Shown one piece after another: positions 9,079-18,547 of a stretch of 64,000 nt of DNA. This DNA comes from Chachezhania antarctica (lineage in GTDB: Bacteria; Pseudomonadota; Alphaproteobacteria; Rhodobacterales; Rhodobacteraceae): the NCBI RefSeq assembly GCF_003646465.1, contig NZ_QZEX01000013.1, positions 1 through 64,000 on the forward strand, read 5' to 3'. Made by a program: the position numbers and the translations under genes. The notes beneath the pieces were generated by a model that saw only the letters and a list, made by a program, of their open reading frames with translations, ran no database searches and had not been told where the DNA came from. Position 1 is the stretch's first letter; each line of letters starts with the position of its first letter.

Positions 9079-9128
9079 CGGGTTGTGGGCCGCGTCCGCG
9101 CGGCCTATCTACCCATATAGTTTTCCAT

Positions 9129-9168
9129 AACGCCGCCCCGCCGGAAAACGGCTTCCGGGCGGCGTTTT
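9129..9168 (+). terminator. Hairpin with T run between rplO and secY
   Basis: Arms AACGCCGCCC and GGGCGGCGTT enclose an inner GCCGGAAAACGGC hairpin and are followed by a T run. It is terminator-shaped but lies between two genes normally co-transcribed, so partial termination or mRNA processing is possible. Confidence 0.6.
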
Positions 9169-9186
9169 CGCAAAAGAGACCGATCC

Positions 9187-10551
9187 ATGGTATCAGCCGC
9201 TGAACAGATGGCCGCAAACACCAGCTGGGCCGCGCTGGGTAAAGCGACCGACCTGCGGAACCGCATCCTCTTCACGCTTGGCCTGCTGATCGTGTACCGG
9301 CTGGGGACATTCATTCCCGTTCCCGGCATCGACGCGATCGCGCTGCGCCAGTTCATGGAGCAGGCGGGGCAGGGCATCGGCGGCATGGTTTCCATGTTCA
9401 CCGGCGGCGCGCTTGGCCGGATGGGGATTTTCGCGCTGGGGATCATGCCCTATATCTCGGCCTCGATCATCGTGCAGCTTCTCACGGCCATGGTGCCGTC
9501 GCTGGAGCAGCTGAAGAAAGAGGGCGAACAGGGTCGCAAAAAGATCAACCAGTACACGCGCTACGGCACGGTGCTGCTGGCGACGGTGCAGGCCTACGGA
9601 CTGGCCGTTTCGCTGCAATCCGGTGATCTGGCGACGGCGCCGGGCTTCTACTTCCTGGCCTCGACCATCATCACGCTGGTTGGCGGCACGATGTTCCTGA
9701 TGTGGCTGGGTGAACAGATCACCGCGCGCGGCGTCGGCAACGGTATCTCGCTGATCATCTTCGTTGGCATCATCGCGGAAATTCCCGCGGCCCTGGCGCA
9801 GTTCTTTTCGTCCGGCCGGTCGGGGGCCATCAGCCCGGCCGTGATCATCGGAGTGATCGTCCTTGTGATCGCCATGATCACCTTCGTGGTGTTCATGGAA
9901 CGCGCGCTGCGCAAGATCCATATCCAGTATCCGCGCCGGCAGGTGGGGATGAAGGTCTATGACGGCGGGTCCTCGCACCTGCCGGTCAAGGTGAACCCGG
10001 CAGGCGTCATCCCGGCGATCTTCGCCTCGTCCCTGCTGCTGCTGCCGACCACGATCTCGACCTTCTCCACCGGAACGGCGACCGGTCCGGTGATGTCGAC
10101 GCTGATGGCCTATTTCGGGCCGGGCCAGCCGCTGTACCTGCTGTTCTTCATTGGCATGATCGTGTTCTTCACCTATTTCTACACGTTCAACGTTTCCTTC
10201 AAACCCGATGACGTGGCCGACAACCTGAAGAAACAGAACGGCTTCATCCCGGGTATCCGTCCCGGCAAGCGCACGGCCGAGTATATCGAGTTCGTCGTCA
10301 ACCGCGTGCTGGTCCTGGGTTCGGCGTACTTGGCGGCGGTCTGCGTGTTCCCGGAGATCCTGCGCAACCAGTTTGCTGTGCCGTTCTATTTCGGCGGTAC
10401 TTCTGTGCTGATTGTCGTTTCGGTGACCATGGACACGATCCAGCAGGTGCAAAGCCACCTTTTGGCGCACCAGTACGAAGGCCTGATTGAAAAGTCGCAA
10501 CTGCGCGGTAAAAGCAAGAAGCGAACGAAGCGAGGCCCCGTGCGGCGCTGA
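9187..10551 (+). CDS. secY: Protein translocase subunit SecY
   Basis: This 454-aa protein is the ten-helix channel subunit of the SecYEG translocase. The N-terminal TDLRNRILFTLGLLIVYRLG, the FTGGALGRMGIFALGIMPYI segment near helix 2 and the PGIRPGKRT cytosolic loop near residue 355 are characteristic. The basic C-terminal tail (RGKSKKRTKRGPVRR) is typical. It sits in the canonical position between rplO and adk. Confidence 0.98.
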   Translation: MVSAAEQMAANTSWAALGKATDLRNRILFTLGLLIVYRLGTFIPVPGIDAIALRQFMEQAGQGIGGMVSMFTGGALGRMGIFALGIMPYISASIIVQLLTAMVPSLEQLKKEGEQGRKKINQYTRYGTVLLATVQAYGLAVSLQSGDLATAPGFYFLASTIITLVGGTMFLMWLGEQITARGVGNGISLIIFVGIIAEIPAALAQFFSSGRSGAISPAVIIGVIVLVIAMITFVVFMERALRKIHIQYPRRQVGMKVYDGGSSHLPVKVNPAGVIPAIFASSLLLLPTTISTFSTGTATGPVMSTLMAYFGPGQPLYLLFFIGMIVFFTYFYTFNVSFKPDDVADNLKKQNGFIPGIRPGKRTAEYIEFVVNRVLVLGSAYLAAVCVFPEILRNQFAVPFYFGGTSVLIVVSVTMDTIQQVQSHLLAHQYEGLIEKSQLRGKSKKRTKRGPVRR

Positions 10552-10587
10552 CAGGTGCCCGTGACAGGCGGGGAGTTGGGGACGATC

Positions 10588-11235
10588 ATGAATATCATCT
10601 TGTTGGGCCCGCCGGGTGCGGGCAAGGGGACGCAAGCGCGTCACCTCGTAGAGAAACGCGGAATGGTGCAACTGTCAACTGGTGACATGCTGCGCGACGC
10701 CCGCACCAGCGGGACCGAGATGGGCAAGATCGTTGCCGATGTCATGGACCGCGGGGAGCTTGTGACCGACGAGATCGTGATCGGCCTGATCCGCGAGAAG
10801 CTGGAAACGACCTCTGCCAACGGCTTCATCTTCGACGGCTTCCCCCGCACGCTGGGGCAGGCAGATGCGCTGGGTGAATTGCTGGCCGAAGAAGGCCAAG
10901 AACTGGGCGCCGCCATCGCCATGGAAGTCGACGACGAGGCACTGGTGGAACGCATCACCGCCCGGTCGACCTGCGCGTCCTGCGGCGAGGTCTACAACGA
11001 CAAGACCAAGCCGATCCCGGCCGATGGCAAATGCTCCAACTGCGGCAGCACGGAATTCAAGCGCCGGGCCGACGACAACGAGGAAAGCCTGAAGACGCGG
11101 CTGATGGAATACTACAAGAAGACGTCGCCGCTGATCGGTTACTACTATGCCAAGGGCAAGCTTTCGACTGTCGACGGGCTGGCGGATATCGCGAAGGTCC
11201 AGGCGTCGATCGCGAAGATCGTGGACGAAGCGTAG
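10588..11235 (+). CDS. adk: Adenylate kinase, zinc-binding LID type
   Basis: This 215-aa enzyme interconverts ATP, ADP and AMP. The P-loop [10 protein letters not shown] is at residues 8-17, the AMP-binding FDGFPRT follows, and the LID carries two CxxC pairs (CASC and CSNC) that would bind zinc. The start at 10588 (MNIILLG) is chosen; the ORF extends 11 codons upstream but the family begins at the strand leading to the P-loop. It lies between secY and rpsM, its usual place in alphaproteobacteria. Confidence 0.97.
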   Translation: MNIILLGPPGAGKGTQARHLVEKRGMVQLSTGDMLRDARTSGTEMGKIVADVMDRGELVTDEIVIGLIREKLETTSANGFIFDGFPRTLGQADALGELLAEEGQELGAAIAMEVDDEALVERITARSTCASCGEVYNDKTKPIPADGKCSNCGSTEFKRRADDNEESLKTRLMEYYKKTSPLIGYYYAKGKLSTVDGLADIAKVQASIAKIVDEA

Positions 11236-11272
11236 GATCTGTTTCCTGCGACGCTCCACGCCTGTTCGACAT

Positions 11273-11293
11273 CGATACGGATTTCCCGTATCG
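11273..11293. other. Inverted repeat downstream of adk
   Basis: Perfect 8-bp arms CGATACGG and CCGTATCG with a 5-base loop lie about 40 bp after the adk stop. Flanking sequence extends the pairing imperfectly. There is no T tail, so it may be an mRNA-stabilising hairpin or Rho-dependent end. The rest of this 259-bp gap should hold the rpsM promoter. Confidence 0.4.
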
Positions 11294-11494
11294 GGCGGCC
11301 ATCGAATGTCGGCTGCCCTTGACGACAGGTTGCAATACTCCTAAGAGCCGGTGTCTCGCATCAGAATCAGGTCCTGGCACCGTTGGTGATCGGCCTGTTC
11401 GATTCGTTTCAATCCATATGCTAGGGTAACCCCCCCGGCGTTGTGAAAAAAGGTTCTGGGGCTACGGAACCGCAACGAAAAAGGAAAGTACCAC

Positions 11495-11863
11495 GTGGCA
11501 CGTATTGCCGGCGTTAACATCCCGACTGCAAAGCGGGTTCCCATTGCGCTCACCTACATCACCGGAATCGGCCCGAGCTCGGCCAAAACCATCTGCGAAG
11601 CGGTCGGCATCGACCAGGCCCGCCGGGTGAACGAGCTGAGCGATTCCGAAGTTCTGCAGATCCGCGAACATATCGACGCCAACTTCACTGTCGAAGGCGA
11701 CCTGCGCCGCGAAGTGCAGATGAACGTCAAGCGTCTGATGGACCTCGGCTGCTACCGCGGTCTGCGTCATCGCCGCAACCTCCCCGTGCGCGGTCAGCGT
11801 ACGCACACCAACGCTCGTACCCGCAAGGGCCCGGCGAAGCCGATCGCCGGCAAGAAGAAGTAA
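11495..11863 (+). CDS. rpsM: 30S ribosomal protein S13
   Basis: This 122-aa protein begins [15 protein letters not shown] and ends with the basic tail [12 protein letters not shown]13 sits in the 30S head, contacts P-site tRNA and forms inter-subunit bridges with L5. The family N-terminus coincides with a GTG start codon at 11495, with AAGGAAAG upstream. The helix-hairpin-helix segment [15 protein letters not shown] is clear. Confidence 0.97.
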   Translation: MARIAGVNIPTAKRVPIALTYITGIGPSSAKTICEAVGIDQARRVNELSDSEVLQIREHIDANFTVEGDLRREVQMNVKRLMDLGCYRGLRHRRNLPVRGQRTHTNARTRKGPAKPIAGKKK

Positions 11864-11878
11864 GGGAGGCTCATACCA

Positions 11879-12271
11879 ATGGCACGCGATACACGCCGCG
11901 CTGGCAAGAAAAAGGTCTCCAAGAACATCGCCACTGGCGTTGCTCATGTGAACTCGACCTTCAACAACACCAAGATCCTGATCTCGGACGTGCAGGGCAA
12001 TGCAATTGCCTGGTCGTCGGCGGGCACCATGGGCTTCAAAGGCTCGCGGAAGTCGACCCCCTACGCCGCCCAGATGGCCGCCGAGGATGTCGGCCGCAAG
12101 GCACAGGAACATGGCGTAAAGACGCTGGACGTCGAAGTTCAGGGCCCCGGTTCGGGCCGGGAAAGCGCCCTGCGCGCCCTGGCAGCCGCCGGTTTCAACA
12201 TCAATTCGATCCGCGATGTCACGCCGATTGCGCATAACGGGTGCCGTCCGCCGAAGCGCCGCCGCGTCTGA
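11879..12271 (+). CDS. rpsK: 30S ribosomal protein S11
   Basis: This 130-aa protein lines the mRNA exit region of the 30S platform. Typical segments are [13 protein letters not shown] and the C-terminal ITPIAHNG-like [26 protein letters not shown] precedes the start. A terminator-like hairpin (12292-12315) separates it from rpoA. Confidence 0.97.
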   Translation: MARDTRRAGKKKVSKNIATGVAHVNSTFNNTKILISDVQGNAIAWSSAGTMGFKGSRKSTPYAAQMAAEDVGRKAQEHGVKTLDVEVQGPGSGRESALRALAAAGFNINSIRDVTPIAHNGCRPPKRRRV

Positions 12272-12291
12272 CCTCGCAACAGATTTTCAAG

Positions 12292-12315
12292 GGCCGCGCC
12301 GGGAGCGCGGCCTTT
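12292..12315 (+). terminator. Hairpin with short T run between rpsK and rpoA
   Basis: Arms GGCCGCGC and GCGCGGCC pair perfectly around CGGGA and are followed by TTT. It is a weak intrinsic-terminator candidate inside the alpha part of the cluster. Confidence 0.5.
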
Positions 12316-12387
12316 GGCCGTCATATTATTTACCTCGGGCGCCCGTCTCTATCCGGTCATGGGAGACGGTCAGGAATGGAGGGAAAC

Positions 12388-13404
12388 ATGATCCACAAGA
12401 ACTGGGCTGAACTTATCAAGCCGACCCAGCTGGACGTGCGTCCGGGTAACGACCCGGCACGGCAGGCAACCGTCGTGGCAGAACCGCTGGAGCGTGGCTT
12501 CGGCCTGACGCTCGGCAACGCGCTGCGCCGCATCCTGCTGTCTTCGCTTCAGGGCGCGGCCATCACGTCGGTGCAGATCGACAACGTCCTGCACGAGTTC
12601 TCGTCCGTCGCTGGCGTGCGCGAAGATGTGACAGATATCATTCTGAACCTCAAGGCCGTCGCTCTCCGCATGGAGGTCGAAGGGCCCAAGCGCTTGTCGG
12701 TCTCGGCCCGCGGCCCGAAGGTCGTGACGGCTGGTGACATTTCGGACAGCGCCGGGATCGAGATCCTGAACCGCGATCACGTGATCTGCCACCTGGATGA
12801 CGGTGCGGACCTGTACATGGAACTGACGGTGAACACCGGCAAGGGCTATGTGTCGGCCGACAAGAACAAGCCGGAAGATGCCCCGATCGGCCTGATCCCG
12901 ATCGATGCGATCTATTCGCCGGTCAAGCGCGTGTCGTATGACGTGCAGCCCACCCGCGAGGGCCAGGTGCTGGATTACGACAAGCTGACGATGAAGATCG
13001 ACACCGACGGTTCGATCACGCCGGACGATGCCGTGGCCTATGCCGCGCGGATCCTGCAGGATCAGCTTTCGGTCTTCGTGAACTTCGACGAGCCGGAATC
13101 GGCTGGCCGCCAGGACGATGACGACGGGCTGGAATTCAACCCGTTGCTTCTGAAGAAGGTCGACGAGCTCGAGCTTTCGGTCCGTTCGGCAAACTGCCTG
13201 AAGAACGACAACATCGTCTATATCGGCGACCTGATCCAGAAGACGGAAGCCGAAATGCTGCGGACGCCCAACTTCGGGCGGAAGTCGCTGAACGAGATCA
13301 AGGAAGTCCTGTCGGGCATGGGCCTGCACCTGGGCATGGATGTCGAGGACTGGCCGCCCGACAATATCGAGGATCTCGCCAAGAAATTCGACGACGCATT
13401 TTAA
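12388..13404 (+). CDS. rpoA: RNA polymerase subunit alpha
   Basis: This 338-aa protein has the N-terminal dimerisation/assembly domain ([20 protein letters not shown] near residues 33-52) and the C-terminal domain that binds UP elements and activators ([16 protein letters not shown], then [12 protein letters not shown]). Length is normal. The start at 12388 ([12 protein letters not shown]) follows GGAGGGAAAC; an upstream frame reaching into rpsK is not used. An R1 repeat follows the stop directly. Confidence 0.98.
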   Translation: MIHKNWAELIKPTQLDVRPGNDPARQATVVAEPLERGFGLTLGNALRRILLSSLQGAAITSVQIDNVLHEFSSVAGVREDVTDIILNLKAVALRMEVEGPKRLSVSARGPKVVTAGDISDSAGIEILNRDHVICHLDDGADLYMELTVNTGKGYVSADKNKPEDAPIGLIPIDAIYSPVKRVSYDVQPTREGQVLDYDKLTMKIDTDGSITPDDAVAYAARILQDQLSVFVNFDEPESAGRQDDDDGLEFNPLLLKKVDELELSVRSANCLKNDNIVYIGDLIQKTEAEMLRTPNFGRKSLNEIKEVLSGMGLHLGMDVEDWPPDNIEDLAKKFDDAF

Positions 13405-13480
13405 GGTGGCGGTGCGTGGGAAACCACGCACCCTACCGCGCCGCCGACCGTAGGGTGCGTGGTCTCCACGCACCGCTACC
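13405..13480. repeat. R1 palindromic repeat pair between rpoA and rplQ
   Basis: This is the most complete R1 copy. Unit 1 (13411-13432) and unit 2 (13454-13474) are each 9-bp hairpins, and the two units are also inverted copies of one another through the flanking CTAC/GTAG. The 15-base outer arms at 13405-13419 and 13466-13480 pair with a single mismatch, so the whole element can fold as one long arm or as separate hairpins. Confidence 0.85.
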
Positions 13481-13563
13481 ACGACCCGGGCACCTGCCCC
13501 AAGGAGAGCGGACCGCTCGCATGGTTCGCCGGACAAAGCAAAACACGTAGTAAGGATAGAAAC

Positions 13564-13983
13564 ATGCGCCACGCTCGCGGATACCGCCGCCTCAACCGTA
13601 CACATGAACACCGCAAGGCTCTCTGGGCCAACATGGCCGGCTCGCTGATCGAGCACGAGCAGATCAAGACGACCCTGCCCAAGGCGAAGGAACTTCGCCC
13701 GGTGGTCGAAAAGCTGATCACGCTCGCCAAGAAGGGTGACCTGCACTCCCGCCGCATCGCGGCCTCGCGCCTGAAGGAAGACAAGGACGTCGCCAAGCTG
13801 TTCGACGTTCTGGGCCCGCGTTATGCCGAGCGTCCGGGTGGCTACATCCGGATCCTGAAAGCCGGCTTCCGCTATGGTGACATGGCGCCGATGGCGATCA
13901 TCGAACTGGTCGACCGCGATCCTGATGCGAAAGGTGCGGCCGACAAGGCCCGCGTCGCAGAAGAAGAAGCGGCTGAAGAATAA
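13564..13983 (+). CDS. rplQ: 50S ribosomal protein L17
   Basis: This 139-aa protein begins [20 protein letters not shown], the L17 signature, with the [14 protein letters not shown] segment and an acidic C-terminal tail common in alphaproteobacteria. The start at 13564 is fixed by the family. It ends the ribosomal cluster and is followed by a strong terminator. Confidence 0.97.
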   Translation: MRHARGYRRLNRTHEHRKALWANMAGSLIEHEQIKTTLPKAKELRPVVEKLITLAKKGDLHSRRIAASRLKEDKDVAKLFDVLGPRYAERPGGYIRILKAGFRYGDMAPMAIIELVDRDPDAKGAADKARVAEEEAAEE

Positions 13984-14008
13984 GACTTTCGCCCGTATCG
14001 TTCGGGTC

Positions 14009-14043
14009 AGCGCCCCTGCCGGTCCGGCGGGGGCGCTTTTTTT
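14009..14043 (+). terminator. Intrinsic terminator of the ribosomal cluster
   Basis: A long GC-rich hairpin (left arm AGCGCCCCTGCCGG, right arm CCGGCGGGGGCGCT with one G-T pair) is followed by seven T residues. It is 26 bp after the rplQ stop. Confidence 0.85.
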
Positions 14044-14069
14044 GTGTCGGGCGGTCCAGGCCGCACCCC

Positions 14070-14155
14070 GGATCGCCCCCGGGGCGCACGGGCCCGCCCG
14101 CCCCCGTCGGATCGCTGGTGCGATCCTCCTTGCCCGCGCGCCCCGGGCGCGATCC
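14070..14155. repeat. R3 nested-hairpin element
   Basis: Outer 24-base arms (14070-14093 and 14132-14155) pair with two mismatches. Inside lies the core GCCCGCCCGCCCCCGTC followed by an inner hairpin GGATCG/CGATCC. It shares the core and architecture with copies at 16978, 24644, 25932, 45364 and 46691. Confidence 0.75.
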
Positions 14156-14232
14156 TTTGCTTCCGCCGCGTTCCGTTTCTTGCATCCCGGCGCCGGGGCC
14201 AGCATATCCATTGAAAGACTGCGAGGGTGGCA

Positions 14233-15621
14233 ATGATCCGATACATTCTTCTGTGCATCACGATGGTTCTGGCCGTGCCGGCCGCGGCCCAGACGCAGGT
14301 GCCCGCCAGCCAGGGACAGATCGCGCTGTCCTTCGCGCCGGTCGTCAAGCGTGCGGCCCCGGCCGTCGTCAACATCTACGCCAAGCGGATGACCGAAGCA
14401 CGGCCCAGCCCGTTTGCAGGCGATCCGTTCTTCGAGGATTTCTTCCGCGGGTTCGGCCGCCCGCAGCCGCGGGTGCAGAACAGCCTCGGCTCGGGCGTGA
14501 TCCTTGATGAAAGCGGGATCGTGATGTCGAACTACCACGTCGTCGGCGGCGCGACGGATATCCGAGTGGTCTTGGCCGACCGGCGGGAATTCCAGGCGCA
14601 TGTACTGCTGGCCGACGAGATGGCCGACCTTGCCGTGTTGCAGATCGACGATGCCGAAGATCTGCCAGCGCTGTCCCTGCGCGACAGCGACGCGGTCGAA
14701 GTGGGTGAACTGGTGCTGGCCATCGGCAACCCGTTCGGCGTGGGGCAGACAGTTACCAGCGGCATCATTTCGGGGCTGGCCCGGGCCGGCGTGATCCGCG
14801 GCAATGCGCGCAGCTACTTCCTGCAGACCGATGCGCCGATCAATCCGGGCAATTCCGGTGGCGCGCTGGTCGACGTGAACGGCGACCTGATCGGCATCAA
14901 CACCGCGATCCTGTCGCGGTCGGGGGGATCGAACGGGATCGGCTTCGCGATCCCGGCAAATCTGGTGCGCGCCTTCCTGGAGCAGGCAAAGGACGGGCAC
15001 GACCAATTCCAGCGCCCGTGGGCCGGCATGTCGGGGCAGGAGGTCGATGGCGACTTGGCCGACAGCCTTGGTCTTGGCGTGCCCGGCGGTATCCTGATTG
15101 CAGAGATGCACAGGGCGAGCCCCTTCCGCGCTGCGGGGTTCGAGGTGGGCGACCTGATCACCCATGTCGGGGGGCTGGATGTGAACTCCCCCGCCGAGAT
15201 GGTGTTTCGCATGACCATTGCGGGTCTTGGCGGTACGGCGACGGTGACCCGGGTCCGTGGGGGCGTGGCCGAGGATATCGAGGTCGCGATGATCGATCCG
15301 CCCGACGATCCCCCGGCCGAGGAAACCGTGCTGGACGAGAACAGCGCCCTGCCGGGCCTGACGGTCGCGCGGATCAACCCGGCCGTCATCCTGCGCCATC
15401 AGTTGGGACTGCGCGACGACGGGGTTGCGGTGCTGGAGCCGGGCCGCGTCGGTGCCTGGGCCGGGCTGCAGCGGGGCGATATTCTGCTGGAAGTAAACGG
15501 TCGGGCCATCGAGCGGAGCGGTGACGTGGTGGACGCGCTGTCCCGTCAGCGGGGCCGCGTGGAGATCGAGATCGAGATCGAGCGCGGCGGGCGGCGGTAT
15601 TCGCTGGCCTTCCGGACCTGA
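14233..15621 (+). CDS. HtrA/Deg-family serine protease
   Basis: This 462-aa periplasmic protease has a signal peptide (about 1-20), a trypsin-like domain with catalytic His102 (SNYHVV), Asp132 (EMADLAVL) and Ser208 (GNSGGALVD), and two C-terminal PDZ domains (about 255-345 and 370-460). Such proteins degrade or refold damaged envelope proteins. The ATG at 14233 is preferred over a GTG two codons upstream because GAGGG is well spaced for the ATG. rarA follows the stop by one base. Confidence 0.93.
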   Translation: MIRYILLCITMVLAVPAAAQTQVPASQGQIALSFAPVVKRAAPAVVNIYAKRMTEARPSPFAGDPFFEDFFRGFGRPQPRVQNSLGSGVILDESGIVMSNYHVVGGATDIRVVLADRREFQAHVLLADEMADLAVLQIDDAEDLPALSLRDSDAVEVGELVLAIGNPFGVGQTVTSGIISGLARAGVIRGNARSYFLQTDAPINPGNSGGALVDVNGDLIGINTAILSRSGGSNGIGFAIPANLVRAFLEQAKDGHDQFQRPWAGMSGQEVDGDLADSLGLGVPGGILIAEMHRASPFRAAGFEVGDLITHVGGLDVNSPAEMVFRMTIAGLGGTATVTRVRGGVAEDIEVAMIDPPDDPPAEETVLDENSALPGLTVARINPAVILRHQLGLRDDGVAVLEPGRVGAWAGLQRGDILLEVNGRAIERSGDVVDALSRQRGRVEIEIEIERGGRRYSLAFRT

Positions 15622-15622
15622 C

Positions 15623-16951
15623 ATGGCGGATCTGTTCGACAGCGGGCCGGGAACCGAACCGGACAAGGCAGGGGAGGGCAAGGCACCGTTGCGCCCGCTG
15701 GCCGACAGGCTGCGGCCGGCGGCCATTGGCGAGGTGATCGGGCAGGCGCAGGTTCTGGGGCCTGAGGCGCCGTTGGGGTCGATGCTGGCATCCGGTCACT
15801 TGTCGAGCCTGATCTTCTGGGGGCCGCCCGGCGTGGGCAAGACCACCGTCGCGCGGTTGCTCGCGGCCGAGACGGACATGCATTTCGTCCAGATCAGCGC
15901 GATTTTCACCGGTGTGGCGGATCTGAAGAAGGTCTTCGAAGGCGCGAAGATGCGGCGGGCCAATGGCAAGGGCACGCTGCTGTTCGTCGACGAGATCCAC
16001 CGGTTCAACAAGGCGCAGCAGGACGGGTTCCTGCCGCATATGGAGGACGGGACGATCCTTCTGGTGGGCGCCACGACCGAGAACCCATCATTTGAACTGA
16101 ACGCCGCGCTTCTGAGCCGGGCGCAGGTGCTGGTGCTGGAGCGGCTGTCGGAAACGGACATGGAGGCGCTGGCGCAGCGGGCCGAGGCCGAACTGGGGTT
16201 CGAACTGCCATTGGTGCCCGGGGCGCGGGCGGCCTTGTTCGAGATGGCGGATGGTGACGGCCGCGCGCTTTTGAACCTGATCGAGCAGGTGGCGGGCTGG
16301 GGGCTCAAGGACCCCATCGACCGGGCCGGGCTGTCGGCGCGGCTGACGCGGCGGGCGACGAAATACGACAAGACGGGGGACGAGCATTACAACCTGATCT
16401 CGGCGCTCCACAAATCGGTGCGGGGGTCGGATCCGGATGCGGCGCTCTACTGGTTTGCAAGGATGCTGAAAGGTGGGGAGGATCCACGGTTCCTGGCCCG
16501 GCGGATCGCCCGGATGGCGGTCGAGGATATCGGGCTGGCCGATCCGCAGGCGCAAGGGATCTGCCTGGAGGCGTGGGAGAGTTACGAGCGGCTGGGCTCC
16601 CCGGAAGGGGAACTGGCGTTGGGGCAGGCGGTTCTGTACCTGGCGCTGGCGCCGAAATCGAACGCGGGTTACGTGGCGTTCAAGGCCGCGATGGCGCTGG
16701 CCGAAAAGACCGGGAGCGTCACGCCGCCCAAGCATATCCTGAACGCGCCGACACGATTGATGCGGGAGCAGGGCTACGGGAAGGGCTACGCCTACGATCA
16801 CGATGCCGAGGACGGGTTTTCCGGGCAGGATTACTTTCCGGACGACATGGCGCGTGCCGAGCTGTACCAGCCGGTGGAACGGGGCTTCGAGAGGGATCTG
16901 AAGAAGCGGCTTGAATATTTCGCGCGGTTGCGTGCCGAGCGGGGAGAGTAG
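15623..16951 (+). CDS. rarA: Replication-associated recombination protein A
   Basis: This 442-aa AAA+ ATPase of the RarA/MgsA/WRNIP1 family acts at stalled replication forks. Walker A GPPGVGKTT (about residues 70-78), Walker B LLFVDEIHRFNK, sensor 1 GATTENPSFE and the C-terminal tetramerisation region (AGYVAFKAAMALAEKTGS) are all present. The start at 15623 lies just after the protease stop; the in-frame upstream extension is inside the protease gene. Confidence 0.95.
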   Translation: MADLFDSGPGTEPDKAGEGKAPLRPLADRLRPAAIGEVIGQAQVLGPEAPLGSMLASGHLSSLIFWGPPGVGKTTVARLLAAETDMHFVQISAIFTGVADLKKVFEGAKMRRANGKGTLLFVDEIHRFNKAQQDGFLPHMEDGTILLVGATTENPSFELNAALLSRAQVLVLERLSETDMEALAQRAEAELGFELPLVPGARAALFEMADGDGRALLNLIEQVAGWGLKDPIDRAGLSARLTRRATKYDKTGDEHYNLISALHKSVRGSDPDAALYWFARMLKGGEDPRFLARRIARMAVEDIGLADPQAQGICLEAWESYERLGSPEGELALGQAVLYLALAPKSNAGYVAFKAAMALAEKTGSVTPPKHILNAPTRLMREQGYGKGYAYDHDAEDGFSGQDYFPDDMARAELYQPVERGFERDLKKRLEYFARLRAERGE

Positions 16952-16977
16952 GTGCAGCGTGACCCGGTCCACCGCGG

Positions 16978-17052
16978 CCCCGCGCCCTTGCGGGCCCGCC
17001 CACCCGCCCCGGCGCAGGCCTTAGGCCTGCACCGGCCCGCGTCGGGCGCGGG
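16978..17052. repeat. R3 nested-hairpin element
   Basis: Outer arms around CCCGCGCCC and GGGCGCGGG (16978-16994 and 17035-17052) enclose the core GCCCGCCCACCCGCC and a perfect inner 7-bp hairpin GCAGGCC/GGCCTGC with a 3-base loop (17014-17030). It lies in the rarA-crcB gap. Confidence 0.75.
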
Positions 17053-17117
17053 TCCGGGCATCGTGGGGCGGGAGGGGTGCCTTGACAGTTTCAAGACGAG
17101 GCGCGAGAGACGGGGCC

Positions 17118-17498
17118 ATGATTGCCACGTTGATACAGGTTGCAGCGGGCGGGGCCACGGGCGCGATGTGCCGGTACCTGCTGGGGCTGGGCGTCGTGCA
17201 CGCGCTGGGGCGGGAGCCCTTCCCGATGGGCGTGCTGGTCGCCAATATCCTGGGATCCTTCCTGATGGGCGTCCTTTTCGTGACCTTCGCCCATCGTGGG
17301 CTGACCCATCTTGGCCCGCTGGTCCTGACCGGGTTCCTGGGCGGGTTCACGACGTTTTCGTCATTCTCGCTGGAAACGGTCGATCTGATTGACCGGGGCG
17401 AGTTCGGATGGGCGGCGGCCTATGTGGCGTTGTCGGTTGGTGTCTCCGTGCTGGCGCTGATCCTTGGCATGACACTGGCACGAGGGGTGACACAATGA
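17118..17498 (+). CDS. crcB: Fluoride ion exporter CrcB/FluC
   Basis: This 126-aa four-helix membrane protein forms dual-topology dimers that export fluoride. The family signatures are present: GGATGAMCRYLLG, NILGSFLMG and GGFTTFSSFSLET. The start at 17118 (MIATLIQ) is chosen over a more distal codon. No fluoride riboswitch is apparent upstream, where an R3 repeat sits instead. The stop overlaps the next start (ATGA), so it is translationally linked to the pseudouridine synthase. Confidence 0.95.
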   Translation: MIATLIQVAAGGATGAMCRYLLGLGVVHALGREPFPMGVLVANILGSFLMGVLFVTFAHRGLTHLGPLVLTGFLGGFTTFSSFSLETVDLIDRGEFGWAAAYVALSVGVSVLALILGMTLARGVTQ

Positions 17499-18547
17499 GC
17501 GGCGTACAGACAGTGACCGTGGGCGCCGACGAAGGCGATCAGCGGATCGATCGGTGGCTGCGGCGCAAGTTCCCGCATGTCAGCCAGGGCCGGATCGAGA
17601 AGATGTGCCGGAAGGGTGAATTGCGGGTCGATGGCGGACGGGTGAAGGCCAACACACGGCTGGAAACCGGTCAGCAGGTGCGCATCCCGCCGATCCCGGA
17701 AGACGTGGAGCAGGCGCCGGCACCGAAGGCTGCGGCCCGGATCTCGAATGCCGACGAGAAGATGATCCAGGCCACGGTGCTCTACCGCGACGACTACGTG
17801 ATCGCGATCAACAAGCCCGCGGGCTTGCCGACGCAGGGCGGCAGCGGTCAGACGCGGCACGTGGATGGACTGGCCGAGGCGCTGCGCTTCGGGATGGAGG
17901 ACAAGCCGCGGCTGGTCCACCGGCTGGACAAGGATACCTCGGGCGTGCTGCTGCTGGCGCGGACGCGGGCGGTGGCGCAGGGCCTGACGGCCGCGATCCG
18001 CCACCGCGAGACCCGCAAGATCTACTGGGCGCTCGTTGCAGGCGTGCCGGTCCCCTACCTGGGCGAGATCCGCTACGGTCTGGTCAAGGCGCCGGGCCAC
18101 GGGAAGGCCGGCGAGAACGAGAAGATGCGCTGCGTTCACCCGCGCGACATGAACGACACGCCGGGCGCGAAGCGGGCGCATACGCTTTATGCCTCGCTCT
18201 ACCGCGTGGCGGGGCGGGCGGCCTGGGTCGCGCTGGAGCCGATCACCGGGCGCACGCATCAGCTGCGCGCGCACATGGCCGAGATCGGGCACCCGATCAT
18301 CGGCGATGGCAAGTACGGCGGATCGGGCCAGGAAAACCAGGGCGACGGTTGGGGCGCGCAGCTGGGGGGCATCATCTCGCGCAAGCTGCACCTGCATGCG
18401 CGGTCGATGACCTTCCTGCATCCGGTGACGCAGAAGCCTGTCACAGTGACGGCCCCGCTGCCGCCGCACATGGCCGAAACATGGGAGACGCTGGGCTGGA
18501 CCGAGGACCTTGCCGCCGACGATCCGTTCGCGGAGGGCCTGAAGTGA
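17495..18547 (+). CDS. rluC: RluA-family pseudouridine synthase (RluC-like)
   Basis: This 350-aa enzyme isomerises uridine to pseudouridine in 23S rRNA. It has an N-terminal S4 RNA-binding domain (about 15-75, RIDRWLRRKFPHVSQGRIEK) and the catalytic domain with HRLDKDTSG (catalytic Asp) and the GRTHQLRAHM motif. The size and S4 domain favour RluC over RluA, but the exact target uridines are inferred. It overlaps crcB and the HAD gene by 4 bp each. Confidence 0.85.
   Translation: MSGVQTVTVGADEGDQRIDRWLRRKFPHVSQGRIEKMCRKGELRVDGGRVKANTRLETGQQVRIPPIPEDVEQAPAPKAAARISNADEKMIQATVLYRDDYVIAINKPAGLPTQGGSGQTRHVDGLAEALRFGMEDKPRLVHRLDKDTSGVLLLARTRAVAQGLTAAIRHRETRKIYWALVAGVPVPYLGEIRYGLVKAPGHGKAGENEKMRCVHPRDMNDTPGAKRAHTLYASLYRVAGRAAWVALEPITGRTHQLRAHMAEIGHPIIGDGKYGGSGQENQGDGWGAQLGGIISRKLHLHARSMTFLHPVTQKPVTVTAPLPPHMAETWETLGWTEDLAADDPFAEGLK

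Noticed and set aside
12370-15726. Very long open frame on the minus strand (about 1,100 codons) antisense to rpoA, rplQ and the Deg protease
   Set aside because: It mirrors GC-rich codons of well-supported plus-strand genes, has no recognisable domain and runs across several genes and a terminator.
16952-17117. Possible fluoride riboswitch upstream of crcB
   Set aside because: The gap is largely an R3 repeat and no crcB-motif core could be recognised.
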